Notes under the pieces: generated by a model
Database searches by the model: none
What the model was told of the DNA's origin: nothing
The model's input: the letters and a program-made list of their open reading frames with translations, nothing else
Assembly (NCBI GenBank): GCA_016179945.1
Contig: JACPCE010000014.1
Span: 1-37,416 of the forward strand
Source of the DNA: Candidatus Woesearchaeota archaeon
GTDB lineage: Archaea; Nanobdellota; Nanobdellia; SCGC-AAA011-G17; GW2011-AR18
Reading direction: 5' to 3'
Length of the DNA stretch: 37,416 bases
Translations under genes and position numbers: made by a program
In this document: piece after piece, positions 9,428 through 18,974 of the stretch
Layout: the number at the start of each line of letters is the position of its first letter
How positions within the stretch are numbered: position 1 is the stretch's first letter

Positions 9428-9979
9428 TTATTTTAATAATTCTTTTATTTCTGATCCTTTTAATGCTATCTCATCGTGTGTTAGTCCTTCTAATTCATGC
9501 GGAAATACTAACCATTTATCTGTTTCATGTATATAAAATTCTGGAATATGGTTTGTTTTATTTCTTGTTGGCTTATAATATACTGTGGCTATTCTAATGT
9601 CTTTAGGCATGTTCGCCCTCATAGTTGTTTTAAGTGATTGCAAAACTGCATTTATACTTAATCCAGTGTCATAAACATCATCGACAATCAATAATTTATC
9701 ATCTGAATTAGCATGCTTTTCTATATATTCTAGACCATGAACTTTTATTTCTTTATTTTGTCTATCTATTCCTTCATATGAAGACGTTCTGATTGCTATA
9801 TGATCTGTTTGAACATTATGATATTTTAAGAACTCTTGTAGTGCACTTCCTACTGGGGTTCCTCCCCTCCACAAAGCTACAATAAAATTCGGTTTAAAAT
9901 TAGAATCTATAATTTTTCTTGCTAATTTATAAGAATCTATAAGGAGTTCGTTAGCAGATATAAAATATTTTTCTGTCAT
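9428..9979 (-). CDS. phosphoribosyltransferase (purine PRT-like)
   Basis: LLIVDDVYDTGLSI PRPP loop; start likely ATG at 9979, about 25 nt from TATA-like ATTTATAAAC. Confidence 0.8.
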   Translation of the reverse strand: MTEKYFISANELLIDSYKLARKIIDSNFKPNFIVALWRGGTPVGSALQEFLKYHNVQTDHIAIRTSSYEGIDRQNKEIKVHGLEYIEKHANSDDKLLIVDDVYDTGLSINAVLQSLKTTMRANMPKDIRIATVYYKPTRNKTNHIPEFYIHETDKWLVFPHELEGLTHDEIALKGSEIKELLK

Positions 9980-10078
9980 ATAAAACTGTAAAATTAATTG
10001 TTTATAAATTTTTATATCCTTCAAATCTATTTTCTTCTTACAATTTTTTCATATAAATTTTTAAATTTATTTGATTTT

Positions 10079-11324
10079 CTACTTAAAATTCACTGCTTTT
10101 TCAAAAAGTGTTGGCAACTTTCCAAGTGGATCATATTTCTTTTTTAATTTATCATATTCTTTTCCATTGTAAATATTATCAAATTCTTTTTTAGAAATAA
10201 AAGTAGATGAATACAACATTTTTAATCCATTCAATTCAAAACATTTTTCATCCATTATTTTTGTATAATAATATTGTTCTTTATCTATTGGCCTTTCTAC
10301 ATAACAATAACATCCCAAATTAAAATATAGATCAACTTTCTTTAGTGGATATATTGTAGAATTTGAAACTATTTTAATAGGAACAACTAGCCATGGATTT
10401 TTACCCAAAGATATATTTTCTAATGCAAATTTTATCAATTCTTCTGCATTGTTCCATGGAACTTCCCAATCTTGTATTAAACGTTCTCTTCTTTCATTTT
10501 TTTCTTTAAATATCTTATTTTTCCATTTAAGATACTTAGTATAAAAAGCAGAATTCCTCATACTTAAAGGAAGTATCTTCCTAAGAAATTCAAAAAATGG
10601 TCCTTCAGGAAAATTCCAAAACCAATCTGGATCATATCTAAAAATATAATCTTTTGTTGACAAATATATCTCATTTTTTTGAACTGGAAGTTTGTAAAAT
10701 TTAATTCCTCTGAATATATTATCTTCATAAGGCACTTTATCTACAAATTTCGATAACATTAAATATAATTCTCTTTTTGAGAATATCAAAGATTCAATCG
10801 CATCAACATCATTATTTTTAGTTGCATCAAGCATTGCTTTTATAAAAAATTTAATATTTTCATACTTTATATTTTTAATATAAACATAAGGCTTAACTTC
10901 ATGTAGTTTAATTTTTGCCCTTAAAATATAACCAAGAGTTCCATAAGAATTTCCTAGTGCCTGAAATATGGACAAAACCATGCCTATAGCAAGTAGACTC
11001 AATTCCAATCCCAACTATTGCTCCGCCTATTGTAATGTTTTTTAATTCAGGAGTTACTGTTGGAAGCAGGTTATAAGGCAGGCAATAATCTACTATGTCT
11101 TCATAAGTTGCCAGTCCTTCAACATCTAATGTATTTTCTTCTATATTAATATTAATGATTCTATTAAAGTCTGACAAAGAAATTGTTGCTGTATTTTCTT
11201 TTTTTCTATTTCCATACCTGAATAAATTTGATATGGTTTTCTTCTTAAGGACAATTTTTTTATTTTTTTTAAAAGCTTCATTAAATTCTTTTATTAATTT
11301 TAATTTTTTATCTTTATAATTCAT
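10079..11324 (-). pseudogene. disrupted FAD-binding (FAD_binding_4) oxidase, DHCR24/TmsA-like
   Basis: N-terminal part (ORF 10908-11324) and C-terminal part (ORF 10079-11014) are in different frames; the junction lacks part of the FAD domain. Confidence 0.75.
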
Positions 11325-12436
11325 CTTACTGACTTATAGCCACCTATGATTCCGCCTTTTGATAAAACAACATGCCAAAGCTGATTTCTTCTTGCACGGA
11401 ATGATCCTGCAAGGCACAATAAATAATATTTAAATATCCTATAAAATCTTTCATCATATTTGGATTTAAATTTGAGCCAATTTTTATTAAAATTCTCAAA
11501 CCAAGCCATTAGTGTTTTGTCATAATCAGCTCCAAAATTATGCCAATCTTCCATGACAAATAAACCTTCCATAGCTTTCCCCAATTGTTTAACTGATGGT
11601 GTAACTGCTCCTGGAAATATATGTTGTTCAAGCCAGGGATCAATGGTTGTCACTGACTTATTGCCTGCAATTGTATGTATTAAAAATAAACCTCGGTCTT
11701 TAAGACACCTATTAGCTACTTCCATAAAATTCTTATAATTTTTATATCCAACATGTTCGCACATGCCTATTGATGCTACTTTGTCAAACTCTCCCTGTGC
11801 TTCCCTATAGTCACCTTGTATTATTTTAACTGGCAAACCTTTACATAGTTCTCTTGCATATTTGACTTGTTCTTCTGATATATTGTATGATGTAAATTCA
11901 CAACCATAATTTTCAACTGCATATTTGGCAAAGTAACCCCAACCACTACCTAACTCTAAGACTTTATCTCCCTTTTTTAACATTAATTTTTTGCATACTA
12001 AATCTAATTTGGCTATTTGTGCTTGATCTAAAGTTTTAGAATTTTTCCAATAAGCGCAGGTATACTGCATTGTTTTTCCCAGCATATTTTCATAGAAATC
12101 ATTTCCTATATCATAGTGCAATTCTGCAACTTTCTTTGACCTTGATTTTGACTGCATATTTAATAATACAGACTTTAGAAATTCATATACTACTCTAAAA
12201 TTAACTGCTTTAATTTTGAGATTTGTAGTTAGAATTTTATTAAAAAATTCATCAAGTTGTTTTGAATCCCACCAGCCATCTAAGTAAGCTTCACCTAAAC
12301 CCAAAGAACCTTGTGAAAGAACTCTTGAATAAAATTTTTCATTATAAACTTGTATATCCCAAGGCCTTTTTCCATTAATCTGGATGTCTGCCTTAACAAG
12401 TAAGTTGTTTATAATTTCTTTTGCCTTATTTGACAT
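11321..12436 (-). CDS. cyclopropane-fatty-acyl-phospholipid synthase family methyltransferase
   Basis: HYDIGNDFYENML, YTCAYW, VLELGSGWGYFAKYA, SIGMCEHVGYKNY motifs. Confidence 0.92.
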   Translation of the reverse strand: MSNKAKEIINNLLVKADIQINGKRPWDIQVYNEKFYSRVLSQGSLGLGEAYLDGWWDSKQLDEFFNKILTTNLKIKAVNFRVVYEFLKSVLLNMQSKSRSKKVAELHYDIGNDFYENMLGKTMQYTCAYWKNSKTLDQAQIAKLDLVCKKLMLKKGDKVLELGSGWGYFAKYAVENYGCEFTSYNISEEQVKYARELCKGLPVKIIQGDYREAQGEFDKVASIGMCEHVGYKNYKNFMEVANRCLKDRGLFLIHTIAGNKSVTTIDPWLEQHIFPGAVTPSVKQLGKAMEGLFVMEDWHNFGADYDKTLMAWFENFNKNWLKFKSKYDERFYRIFKYYLLCLAGSFRARRNQLWHVVLSKGGIIGGYKSVR

Positions 12437-12466
12437 ATTTTTTTGTTTAATTTTGTATTTATAAAA

Positions 12467-13036
12467 CTATTGTGGGATCTTTTTTAGGCCTTGCCACCAG
12501 TCGTTAGAATGAATTTCTTTCAATGATAAGATTAATTTTTGTGCTGATTTTGTCTTTAATCTTTTATTTACATTATTTATCCAGTCCTGGGCAAATTCAT
12601 AACCTTTTTCTAAATATTCTTTTGCTGTAACTGCTTGTTCCAACAAATCTGCATCTTTTGCAATTATTCCTGCAACTGTTCCTTTATTTTCAATCTGCTT
12701 CCATAGACTAAAAATATTAGAACCTAAATCACCTAGTTTTGCAAGTTGTTCCTTAACAGCCAATTCTTCATCTGCTTTTACATATCTATTAGCGACTTTA
12801 TGTATATCACCAATCCTGCATTCGCCTATATCATGAAAAACAACCATTGTACATACTTCATAAGGGTTATTATAATTTTCAATTTTTGCCAATATAAAAC
12901 CAATTTGTGCTGCTCTTAAGGTATGTTCTGCTACAGTTTCAGGATGTTCAACGCCAATTAATTTGAAACCTTCATGATCTACTCTTCTAAGTTGTCCTAG
13001 TTCAAATATAAAATTTAGTATATCCTTATCTTCCAT
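12467..13036 (-). CDS. HD-domain hydrolase (YfbR/HDDC2-like)
   Basis: VAEHTLRAAQIGFIL, VVFHDIGECRIGDI HD motifs. Confidence 0.85.
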   Translation of the reverse strand: MEDKDILNFIFELGQLRRVDHEGFKLIGVEHPETVAEHTLRAAQIGFILAKIENYNNPYEVCTMVVFHDIGECRIGDIHKVANRYVKADEELAVKEQLAKLGDLGSNIFSLWKQIENKGTVAGIIAKDADLLEQAVTAKEYLEKGYEFAQDWINNVNKRLKTKSAQKLILSLKEIHSNDWWQGLKKIPQ

Positions 13037-13074
13037 AATTTGTTTGTATTTTATTTACTTATAAATATTTTTAA

Positions 13075-13269
13075 TTAAAATATTTTTCGGAAATTTCCAA
13101 TAAATATGAATATTGTATTATTAAATCAAATAAAATTAAAGATAGACTTTGGGATGATGTTTGGAACGCTATTGCATATATTCCTCCTTCAAATAGAATT
13201 TTAAAAGTTGTTTATAAGATTGAAGGTAAAAATATAAAAATACTAACTGCTTATTGGTTATATGTGTGA
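13075..13269 (+). pseudogene. truncated DUF4258-like remnant
   Basis: Open frame without a start codon, ending DVWNAIAYIPPSNRILKVVYKIEGKNIKILTAYWLYV*. Confidence 0.45.
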
Positions 13270-13477
13270 TAAAATGGAAACTCGGTATGATAATGATGAA
13301 GATATATTAAATGTCGAAATAAGGGAAGGAAAATACTGGAAGAGTGTTGAGCTGGATAATGGTGTTGTTATTGATATTGATAAGGAAGGCAATATTCTTG
13401 CAATGGAGGTTTTAAAGGCAAGCAAAGTCTTTTCTAAGACTAAAGAAATCATAGAAAATGCCAAGCAAGAAGCTTAA
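13262..13477 (+). CDS. DUF2283 family protein
   Basis: METRYDNDEDILNVEIREGK..SVELDNGVVIDIDKEGNILAMEVL. Confidence 0.7.
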   Translation: MCDKMETRYDNDEDILNVEIREGKYWKSVELDNGVVIDIDKEGNILAMEVLKASKVFSKTKEIIENAKQEA

Positions 13478-14253
13478 TAAAACTTTTCTAATTTATATTT
13501 TGACTTAATTATCTCAATTGGATTTTTAGTTACTATTTCGAATATTATTGCACCGTTATAATTTAAATCCTTTAATATTTTCATTAGTTCTCTTAATTTT
13601 AAATTACTATGTGTTAAAGACCTGTGATCTTTGTAATTTAATATTCCTGATAAATGTATTTCCTTAATTTTAGATTTTAATTTTTTAGGAAATAAAAATT
13701 CCTGTTTTTTTAACCTTATTATTTCATGACCAACATCCCAGCAAATTCCAACTTTTGATTTAAATCTTTTTAAGAAATTTAAGAATTCTTCTGGCGTAGA
13801 CAAAGAATAATCTTTACCTGGCATATTTTCTATTAGAATATTCTGATTTTTTAAATATTTTAAGTTATTTTTAATGTGATCTTCTATGATATTAAGTGCT
13901 TCTTCTTTATTACAATTTTTTGGTATGTCTGGATGTATAACAATGTTTTTAGCTTTTATTTGTTTGGCAAAATTAATAGATTTCTTTAACCAAAATTCTG
14001 CTTTTTCTATATCTTTTTTATTTTTAGAACAAAAGTTTACTTTTTGTTGTGAATACATATGCGGACAATGAATTGAGTATTTTAAATTAAATTTTCTAGA
14101 TATATTTAATAGGTAAATTAATAATCCATCTAAATCATCTGTATGTAATTCTACATCTTTCAATCCTTCAAATTCTGCAAATAAAGATTCAGCAAATTCC
14201 TGAAAATCCCTTAATAGTGGAAATACAGGCCTTATAGATACACCAATTTTCAT
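13474..14253 (-). CDS. xylose isomerase-like TIM-barrel protein (endonuclease IV/sugar epimerase superfamily)
   Basis: KIGVSIRP..., YSIHCPH, NIVIHPD, GICWDVGHE, IKEIHLSG. Confidence 0.75.
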   Translation of the reverse strand: MKIGVSIRPVFPLLRDFQEFAESLFAEFEGLKDVELHTDDLDGLLIYLLNISRKFNLKYSIHCPHMYSQQKVNFCSKNKKDIEKAEFWLKKSINFAKQIKAKNIVIHPDIPKNCNKEEALNIIEDHIKNNLKYLKNQNILIENMPGKDYSLSTPEEFLNFLKRFKSKVGICWDVGHEIIRLKKQEFLFPKKLKSKIKEIHLSGILNYKDHRSLTHSNLKLRELMKILKDLNYNGAIIFEIVTKNPIEIIKSKYKLEKFY

Positions 14254-14954
14254 TTTAATATATTTAATATTTCTTTATTTAGTTTTATATTTATATTGAT
14301 TACTTTTTCCCTATCTTTTTCATTATATATTTTACTCCTTTCTAAAATTTTTCTATTTAAACTAAGTACAAAATCTTTCTCTTGATTAGATAGTATTTTG
14401 TTTTTTATTAATATTTTGTTAATATCCCAAACTATTTCTTTTGTTTCTAAATAATGTAAGAACTGCAACCTCTTTCTTATTGTTGGAAATGCCCATTTTA
14501 ATCCTTTGTAACCTTTAAGAATTCTTAAAAATTTTAATTCTTCTTTTTGTCTATTTTTAATATAATTAAAATCTTTTATATTTTTTATAAAATCAATTTT
14601 ACTTATTTCTTTTATTAATTTTTTATAATTTCTAGAACAATATAATACTTTTGCACTTTTTAATAATGTTATATAAACAGCCCATGATCCTTTTTTTATT
14701 GTATTAATTATTTCATCTGATGTACAAAAATATTGTAAAGTAACTTTAGGAAATTTTTTAACTAGTTCTTTTGTATTTTTTTGGGCATTATAATTAAATA
14801 TTACAAAAACATCGTAATCACTTAATTTTTTATCAAAATAATTCCATGCATATGACCCATAGATAACTATTGCTAATAAATTATTATTGTATTTTCCTTT
14901 GCAATATTCAATAAAACTATATAGATATTTATCAGGTTTAATTCTTTTTATCAT
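14250..14954 (-). CDS. nucleotidyltransferase-domain protein
   Basis: VIYGSYAWNYFDKKLSDYDVFVIF (GSx...DxD) motif. Confidence 0.75.
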   Translation of the reverse strand: MIKRIKPDKYLYSFIEYCKGKYNNNLLAIVIYGSYAWNYFDKKLSDYDVFVIFNYNAQKNTKELVKKFPKVTLQYFCTSDEIINTIKKGSWAVYITLLKSAKVLYCSRNYKKLIKEISKIDFIKNIKDFNYIKNRQKEELKFLRILKGYKGLKWAFPTIRKRLQFLHYLETKEIVWDINKILIKNKILSNQEKDFVLSLNRKILERSKIYNEKDREKVININIKLNKEILNILK

Positions 14955-14992
14955 AAAATATTTTTAAATAACTAGACTTATAAATTTATTTA

Positions 14993-16198
14993 TTAAAAGA
15001 AATTACTTAATTTGATCTGCTTGTTTAATTTATCTAACATCTTACTATTTTTTAACTGTGCATCTATATTATAATTAAATCTCTTCATTATTATGCTTTT
15101 AGCAAAATCAAGCATTTCTTTTTTATTTGCAAATTCGTATTTTTCAGAATTTAAAGATTTTCTAACTGCTTGTCTTACAACAAAAACACCTAAAGGCACA
15201 GAGTATTCAGATGTAACATACCTTAATAATAAACAAGAAGCTTGTTTTTTTAAATTCTTTAATTCTTCCAATAAACTTAATCTAGCAGCATAATAACCTC
15301 CAACAGTATTATCTGCATAATCTTTTCTTCCGTAATGATTTTCATAATCAGTAGTTGTGTAAACTATTTCATCTGGCCTAGTTAAATTATCTGGCAAGGC
15401 AGTTTCAAATAATTCATAAGACCAAGCATCTGGAAACATTAAAATTAAATAATAATTTCCAAAGTAGTTTCCAAAATATAACTTGTAATTTTCTATTGTG
15501 TTATAATTTTTTATTTCTTTAATACAATCTTTGCCTATTGTGTCGTCAGTTGCTGTTATAGACCATCTTGTTGGAACTAACTTCCTATTACGTTTTATTC
15601 CCATGATTCCAATGCTTAATAATTGAGATAATTGGTACTCAGAAAGTCCTTTATCTTTAAGAAATTTTATTGCATCAACTGCTTTTAAGTCTGTATCATA
15701 AAAAACTTTTTCTATTTTTTTCTCTAATTTTATATTATCTATTGCTTCTATTTTATTTGCTTCCCCACCAGGACCAAATGGTAAATGAACTTTATCTATG
15801 CTTAATTTTGGTCTTAATTTTTTCTTTAATTCTACTTCTATAGAAGTGGTTTTAGAACTCATTGCTATTTCTTGAGCCAACTCTAAGAATTTATTATTAC
15901 TTCTTACATCAAAAATATTTGCTTGTTTTCTTGCATTAATTAGATTAGCTCTTAATTCAACTACTTTTTTTATACTGTAATCATTTTTGTACCAGTAATA
16001 TGGGTTATCGTATTTCCATGCTTCTTCTTTATTATCTAATGGACTTAAAATACCAACATTTACTTTTTTATCATTAATATATTTACTACCTACAAAAACT
16101 GTTGGAGGTGTATTTCCTATAAATTCTTTATCTACTAAGTCTATAGCTTTTATTTTTATATCTTGAATCCAAGGACTTTTTGTTTTAATCATTACCAT
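14993..16198 (-). CDS. nreA: DNA repair protein NreA-like, C-terminal PIP box
   Basis: PPTVFVGSKYINDKKVNVGILSP, MFPDAWSYELFE, VGGYYAARLSLLEEL; terminates QIKLSNFF. Confidence 0.85.
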   Translation of the reverse strand: MVMIKTKSPWIQDIKIKAIDLVDKEFIGNTPPTVFVGSKYINDKKVNVGILSPLDNKEEAWKYDNPYYWYKNDYSIKKVVELRANLINARKQANIFDVRSNNKFLELAQEIAMSSKTTSIEVELKKKLRPKLSIDKVHLPFGPGGEANKIEAIDNIKLEKKIEKVFYDTDLKAVDAIKFLKDKGLSEYQLSQLLSIGIMGIKRNRKLVPTRWSITATDDTIGKDCIKEIKNYNTIENYKLYFGNYFGNYYLILMFPDAWSYELFETALPDNLTRPDEIVYTTTDYENHYGRKDYADNTVGGYYAARLSLLEELKNLKKQASCLLLRYVTSEYSVPLGVFVVRQAVRKSLNSEKYEFANKKEMLDFAKSIIMKRFNYNIDAQLKNSKMLDKLNKQIKLSNFF

Positions 16199-16252
16199 TT
16201 AGCATTGAACGTATTTATTTTATATAAACCTATTTACAAAATATTTAACATA

Positions 16253-16355
16253 TTTATAGTTACACTTGTATCAATGTTATAGTTACGTTTGTAACCAAAA
16301 AGTATATAAATTTATAGTTACACTTGTATCAATGTTATAGTTACGTTTGTAACCA
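16253..16355 (+). repeat. two 45-bp direct repeats (16253-16297 and 16311-16355) containing four palindromic sites
   Basis: TTTATAGTTACACTTGTATCAATGTTATAGTTACGTTTGTAACCA twice with identical sequence. Confidence 0.95.
16303..16310 (+). promoter_or_regulatory. TATA box between operator repeats
   Basis: TATATAAA between the 45-bp repeats, about 45 nt upstream of ATG 16355. Confidence 0.6.
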
Positions 16356-16753
16356 TGAAAATAGAAAACCATTATAAGAGATTAAAGGAAAATATAGAAG
16401 TTTTAGAAGAAAGTATAAAAAAGGATATAATAGAAAGACAAAGCACAATAGGTTTTAGTGTTTCTGCTGCTTCAATACACCTTATAGAAATACTTTTACA
16501 TAAAAATAACCTAATGGATCAAAGTTTTATAATAAAGCACGAGTGGTTTAAATCCACACATAAAATAAAAGATAAGTTTGATTTTGATTTTCCTAGAAAG
16601 GAAGACATAATAAATTTAATGAAAGAAATTCAAGAAAAAAGAAACGATTTTTGTTATGGATCTCCTAAAAAAGAAGAAGAAATTATAGATTATATACAAA
16701 AATTCAACAAGTTGAGAGAAATATTTGATTCTTTGGGGGTTAAAAGTGAATAA
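16355..16753 (+). CDS. HEPN-like protein of a HEPN/MNT pair
   Basis: Helical ORF with EKRNDFCYG near the C-terminus, overlapping an MNT gene. Confidence 0.6.
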   Translation: MKIENHYKRLKENIEVLEESIKKDIIERQSTIGFSVSAASIHLIEILLHKNNLMDQSFIIKHEWFKSTHKIKDKFDFDFPRKEDIINLMKEIQEKRNDFCYGSPKKEEEIIDYIQKFNKLREIFDSLGVKSE

Positions 16754-17357
16754 TAAATATTTATCTTATACTTTAGATTTATTATCTTTTATGGTAGAAG
16801 AATTAGAACTAGATAATATAAGAAATATAATTTTATTTGGTTCAGTAGCAAGAGGCCAAGCTACAAAAGAAAGCGATATTGATATATTTATAGATATTAT
16901 AAAAAAAGATGTTAAATATGAACAAAAAATAAAACAAATTATAGGTGATTTTTATAAATCTAAATTTTTTCATAGTTATTGGAAAATAAAAGGCATTGAA
17001 AATGATTTTAATGTTATAGTTGGGAAATTAGATGAATGGAAAGAAATTAAAGACAGTATAATATCTAATGGAATAACCTTATATTCTAAATTTAAAACTT
17101 TACCTGAAAAATATGTATATTTTGTTCTTATTTATTTTGAAAATGTAAAACCTGAATCTAAAAGAGTTTTGTTATATAAAAATTTATATGGTTATAATAT
17201 AAAAAATAAACATTATCATGGTTTGTTGGAAAGATATAATGGGAAAAAATTAAATAAAGGCACTATAGCTGTACCATTAGAACATAAAAATATTTTTTTC
17301 GGCTTGTTCAAAAGATTTAAGGTTTCTATAAAAACCATGAATGTAATTGAATATTGA
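16725..17357 (+). CDS. MNT-type nucleotidyltransferase of a HEPN/MNT pair
   Basis: NIILFGSVARGQATKESDIDIFIDI; start may be GTG near 16748. Confidence 0.75.
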   Translation: MILWGLKVNNKYLSYTLDLLSFMVEELELDNIRNIILFGSVARGQATKESDIDIFIDIIKKDVKYEQKIKQIIGDFYKSKFFHSYWKIKGIENDFNVIVGKLDEWKEIKDSIISNGITLYSKFKTLPEKYVYFVLIYFENVKPESKRVLLYKNLYGYNIKNKHYHGLLERYNGKKLNKGTIAVPLEHKNIFFGLFKRFKVSIKTMNVIEY

Positions 17358-17398
17358 TATTATAGTAAAAAATATATACCAAAAGATTACACAAATTT

Positions 17399-18826
17399 AT
17401 GATAAATTATAAAGATCTAGGTCTTAAAATTGGTTTAGAAATTCATCAACAGTTAGACACTGGAAAATTATTCTGCAGATGTCCTTGCATAATAAAAGAT
17501 GATAAACCTGATTTTACTGTAAAACGCAGTCTAAGGATTTCAGCATCTGAATTGGGCGAGATGGATCCTGCTGCCTTATATGAATTGCAAAAAGGAAAAT
17601 ACTTTGTTTATCAAGGATATAATGATGTTAATTGCCTTGTTGAATTAGATGAAAATCCACCTGAAGAACTAAATAAAGAAGCATTAAATATTGCATTGCA
17701 AGTTGCCCTATTATTAAATGCAAAACCTATAAATGTAATACAATTTATGAGAAAAATTGTAATTGACGGTTCTAATGTTTCTGGATTTCAAAGAACTGCC
17801 TTAGTAGCCATTAATGGTTATATAGAAACTTCTGAAGGGAAAATATCTATTTCAACTATATGTTTAGAAGAAGAAGCTGCTAAGAAAGTAGAAGATACAG
17901 ATAAGTATAGAATTTATAATATTTCAAGATTAGGAATTCCTTTGATTGAGATAGCTACAGGACCTGAAATAAAGTCACCCTTAGGAGCTAAAGAAGCAGC
18001 TGAGAAAATTGGCATGATATTGAGATCTGTTAAAGGAATTAAAAGGGGAATAGGAAGTATTAGGCAGGATGTTAATTTAAGCATAAAAAATACAGCAAGA
18101 GTTGAAATAAAAGGATTTCAGGATTTAAGAAGTATTCCTAAGGTAATTGAATTTGAAATTAATAGAAGACTAAAAATATTAAATGATAAGAAAAAATTAG
18201 AAGGTGAGGTAAGAAAAGCTGAAGCTGATTTAACTACTTCATTCTTAAGACCAATGCCGGGGGCATCTAGAATGTATCCTGAAACAGATGTGCCTTTAAT
18301 TTATATTACCAAAGAAATGCTGCATAAAATAGAATTACCTAAATTACTAGATGAGAAAGTTGATGATTTGGAAGAGTTATATAGTTTACAGCCTGAAATT
18401 GCTAGGGAATTAATAAAACAGGATATTAATTTTGATCATTTTGTAAGTGAATATAGAAATTTAGATCCTAATTTTATTGCTAGAGTTTTAGTTGAAATTC
18501 CAAAAGAAATTAAATCTAGATTAAAATTAGACTCAGATAAACTTATGGAAGACAATTTTCATGCTGTTTTAGAATTCATTAATAATGGTGAAATTAGTAA
18601 GGAAGCTGCTTTGGATGTTTTAGCTGATTTAATTAAAGATGAAAAAATAAATTTAAACAAATATAAAGTTATTTCTGATAAAGAACTTGAATTAGAAATT
18701 AAAAAAATAGTTGAAACTAATCCTAATGTTGTTTTTGGAGGGTTAATGGGTGATGTGATGAAAAAATTTAAAGGTAAAGTTGATGGTAGAAAAGTTGCTG
18801 AATTGATAAGGAAGTATATGAAATGA
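17399..18826 (+). CDS. gatE: Glu-tRNA(Gln) amidotransferase subunit E, short form
   Basis: GLEIHQQLDTGKLFCRCP, GIGSIRQDVNLSI, RVEIKGFQDL, YLRPMPGA-like FLRPMPGASRMYPETDVP. Confidence 0.92.
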   Translation: MINYKDLGLKIGLEIHQQLDTGKLFCRCPCIIKDDKPDFTVKRSLRISASELGEMDPAALYELQKGKYFVYQGYNDVNCLVELDENPPEELNKEALNIALQVALLLNAKPINVIQFMRKIVIDGSNVSGFQRTALVAINGYIETSEGKISISTICLEEEAAKKVEDTDKYRIYNISRLGIPLIEIATGPEIKSPLGAKEAAEKIGMILRSVKGIKRGIGSIRQDVNLSIKNTARVEIKGFQDLRSIPKVIEFEINRRLKILNDKKKLEGEVRKAEADLTTSFLRPMPGASRMYPETDVPLIYITKEMLHKIELPKLLDEKVDDLEELYSLQPEIARELIKQDINFDHFVSEYRNLDPNFIARVLVEIPKEIKSRLKLDSDKLMEDNFHAVLEFINNGEISKEAALDVLADLIKDEKINLNKYKVISDKELELEIKKIVETNPNVVFGGLMGDVMKKFKGKVDGRKVAELIRKYMK

Positions 18827-18966
18827 TATCAGAAGAAAAAAAGACAATCATCAAAAGAGAAAGCAGTTTTGTTAGCTCTTAAAAATGGGATGGCTTTAAT
18901 AAGAAGAGATTTAGAAATTTATGGTATGCTGCTTTAAAAGCTTTGAAAAAGAAATATTCAAAATAG
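18823..18966 (+). pseudogene. small frame-disrupted ORF
   Basis: Protein-like reading split between frames around A7 and A5 runs: ...SSKEKAVLLALK / KWDGFNKKRFRNLWYAALKALKKKYSK*. Confidence 0.3.
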
Positions 18967-18974
18967 TTAACTTT

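Noticed and set aside
16253-16355. CRISPR array
   Set aside because: Only two 45-bp copies separated by 13 bp containing a TATA box; promoter operators fit better.
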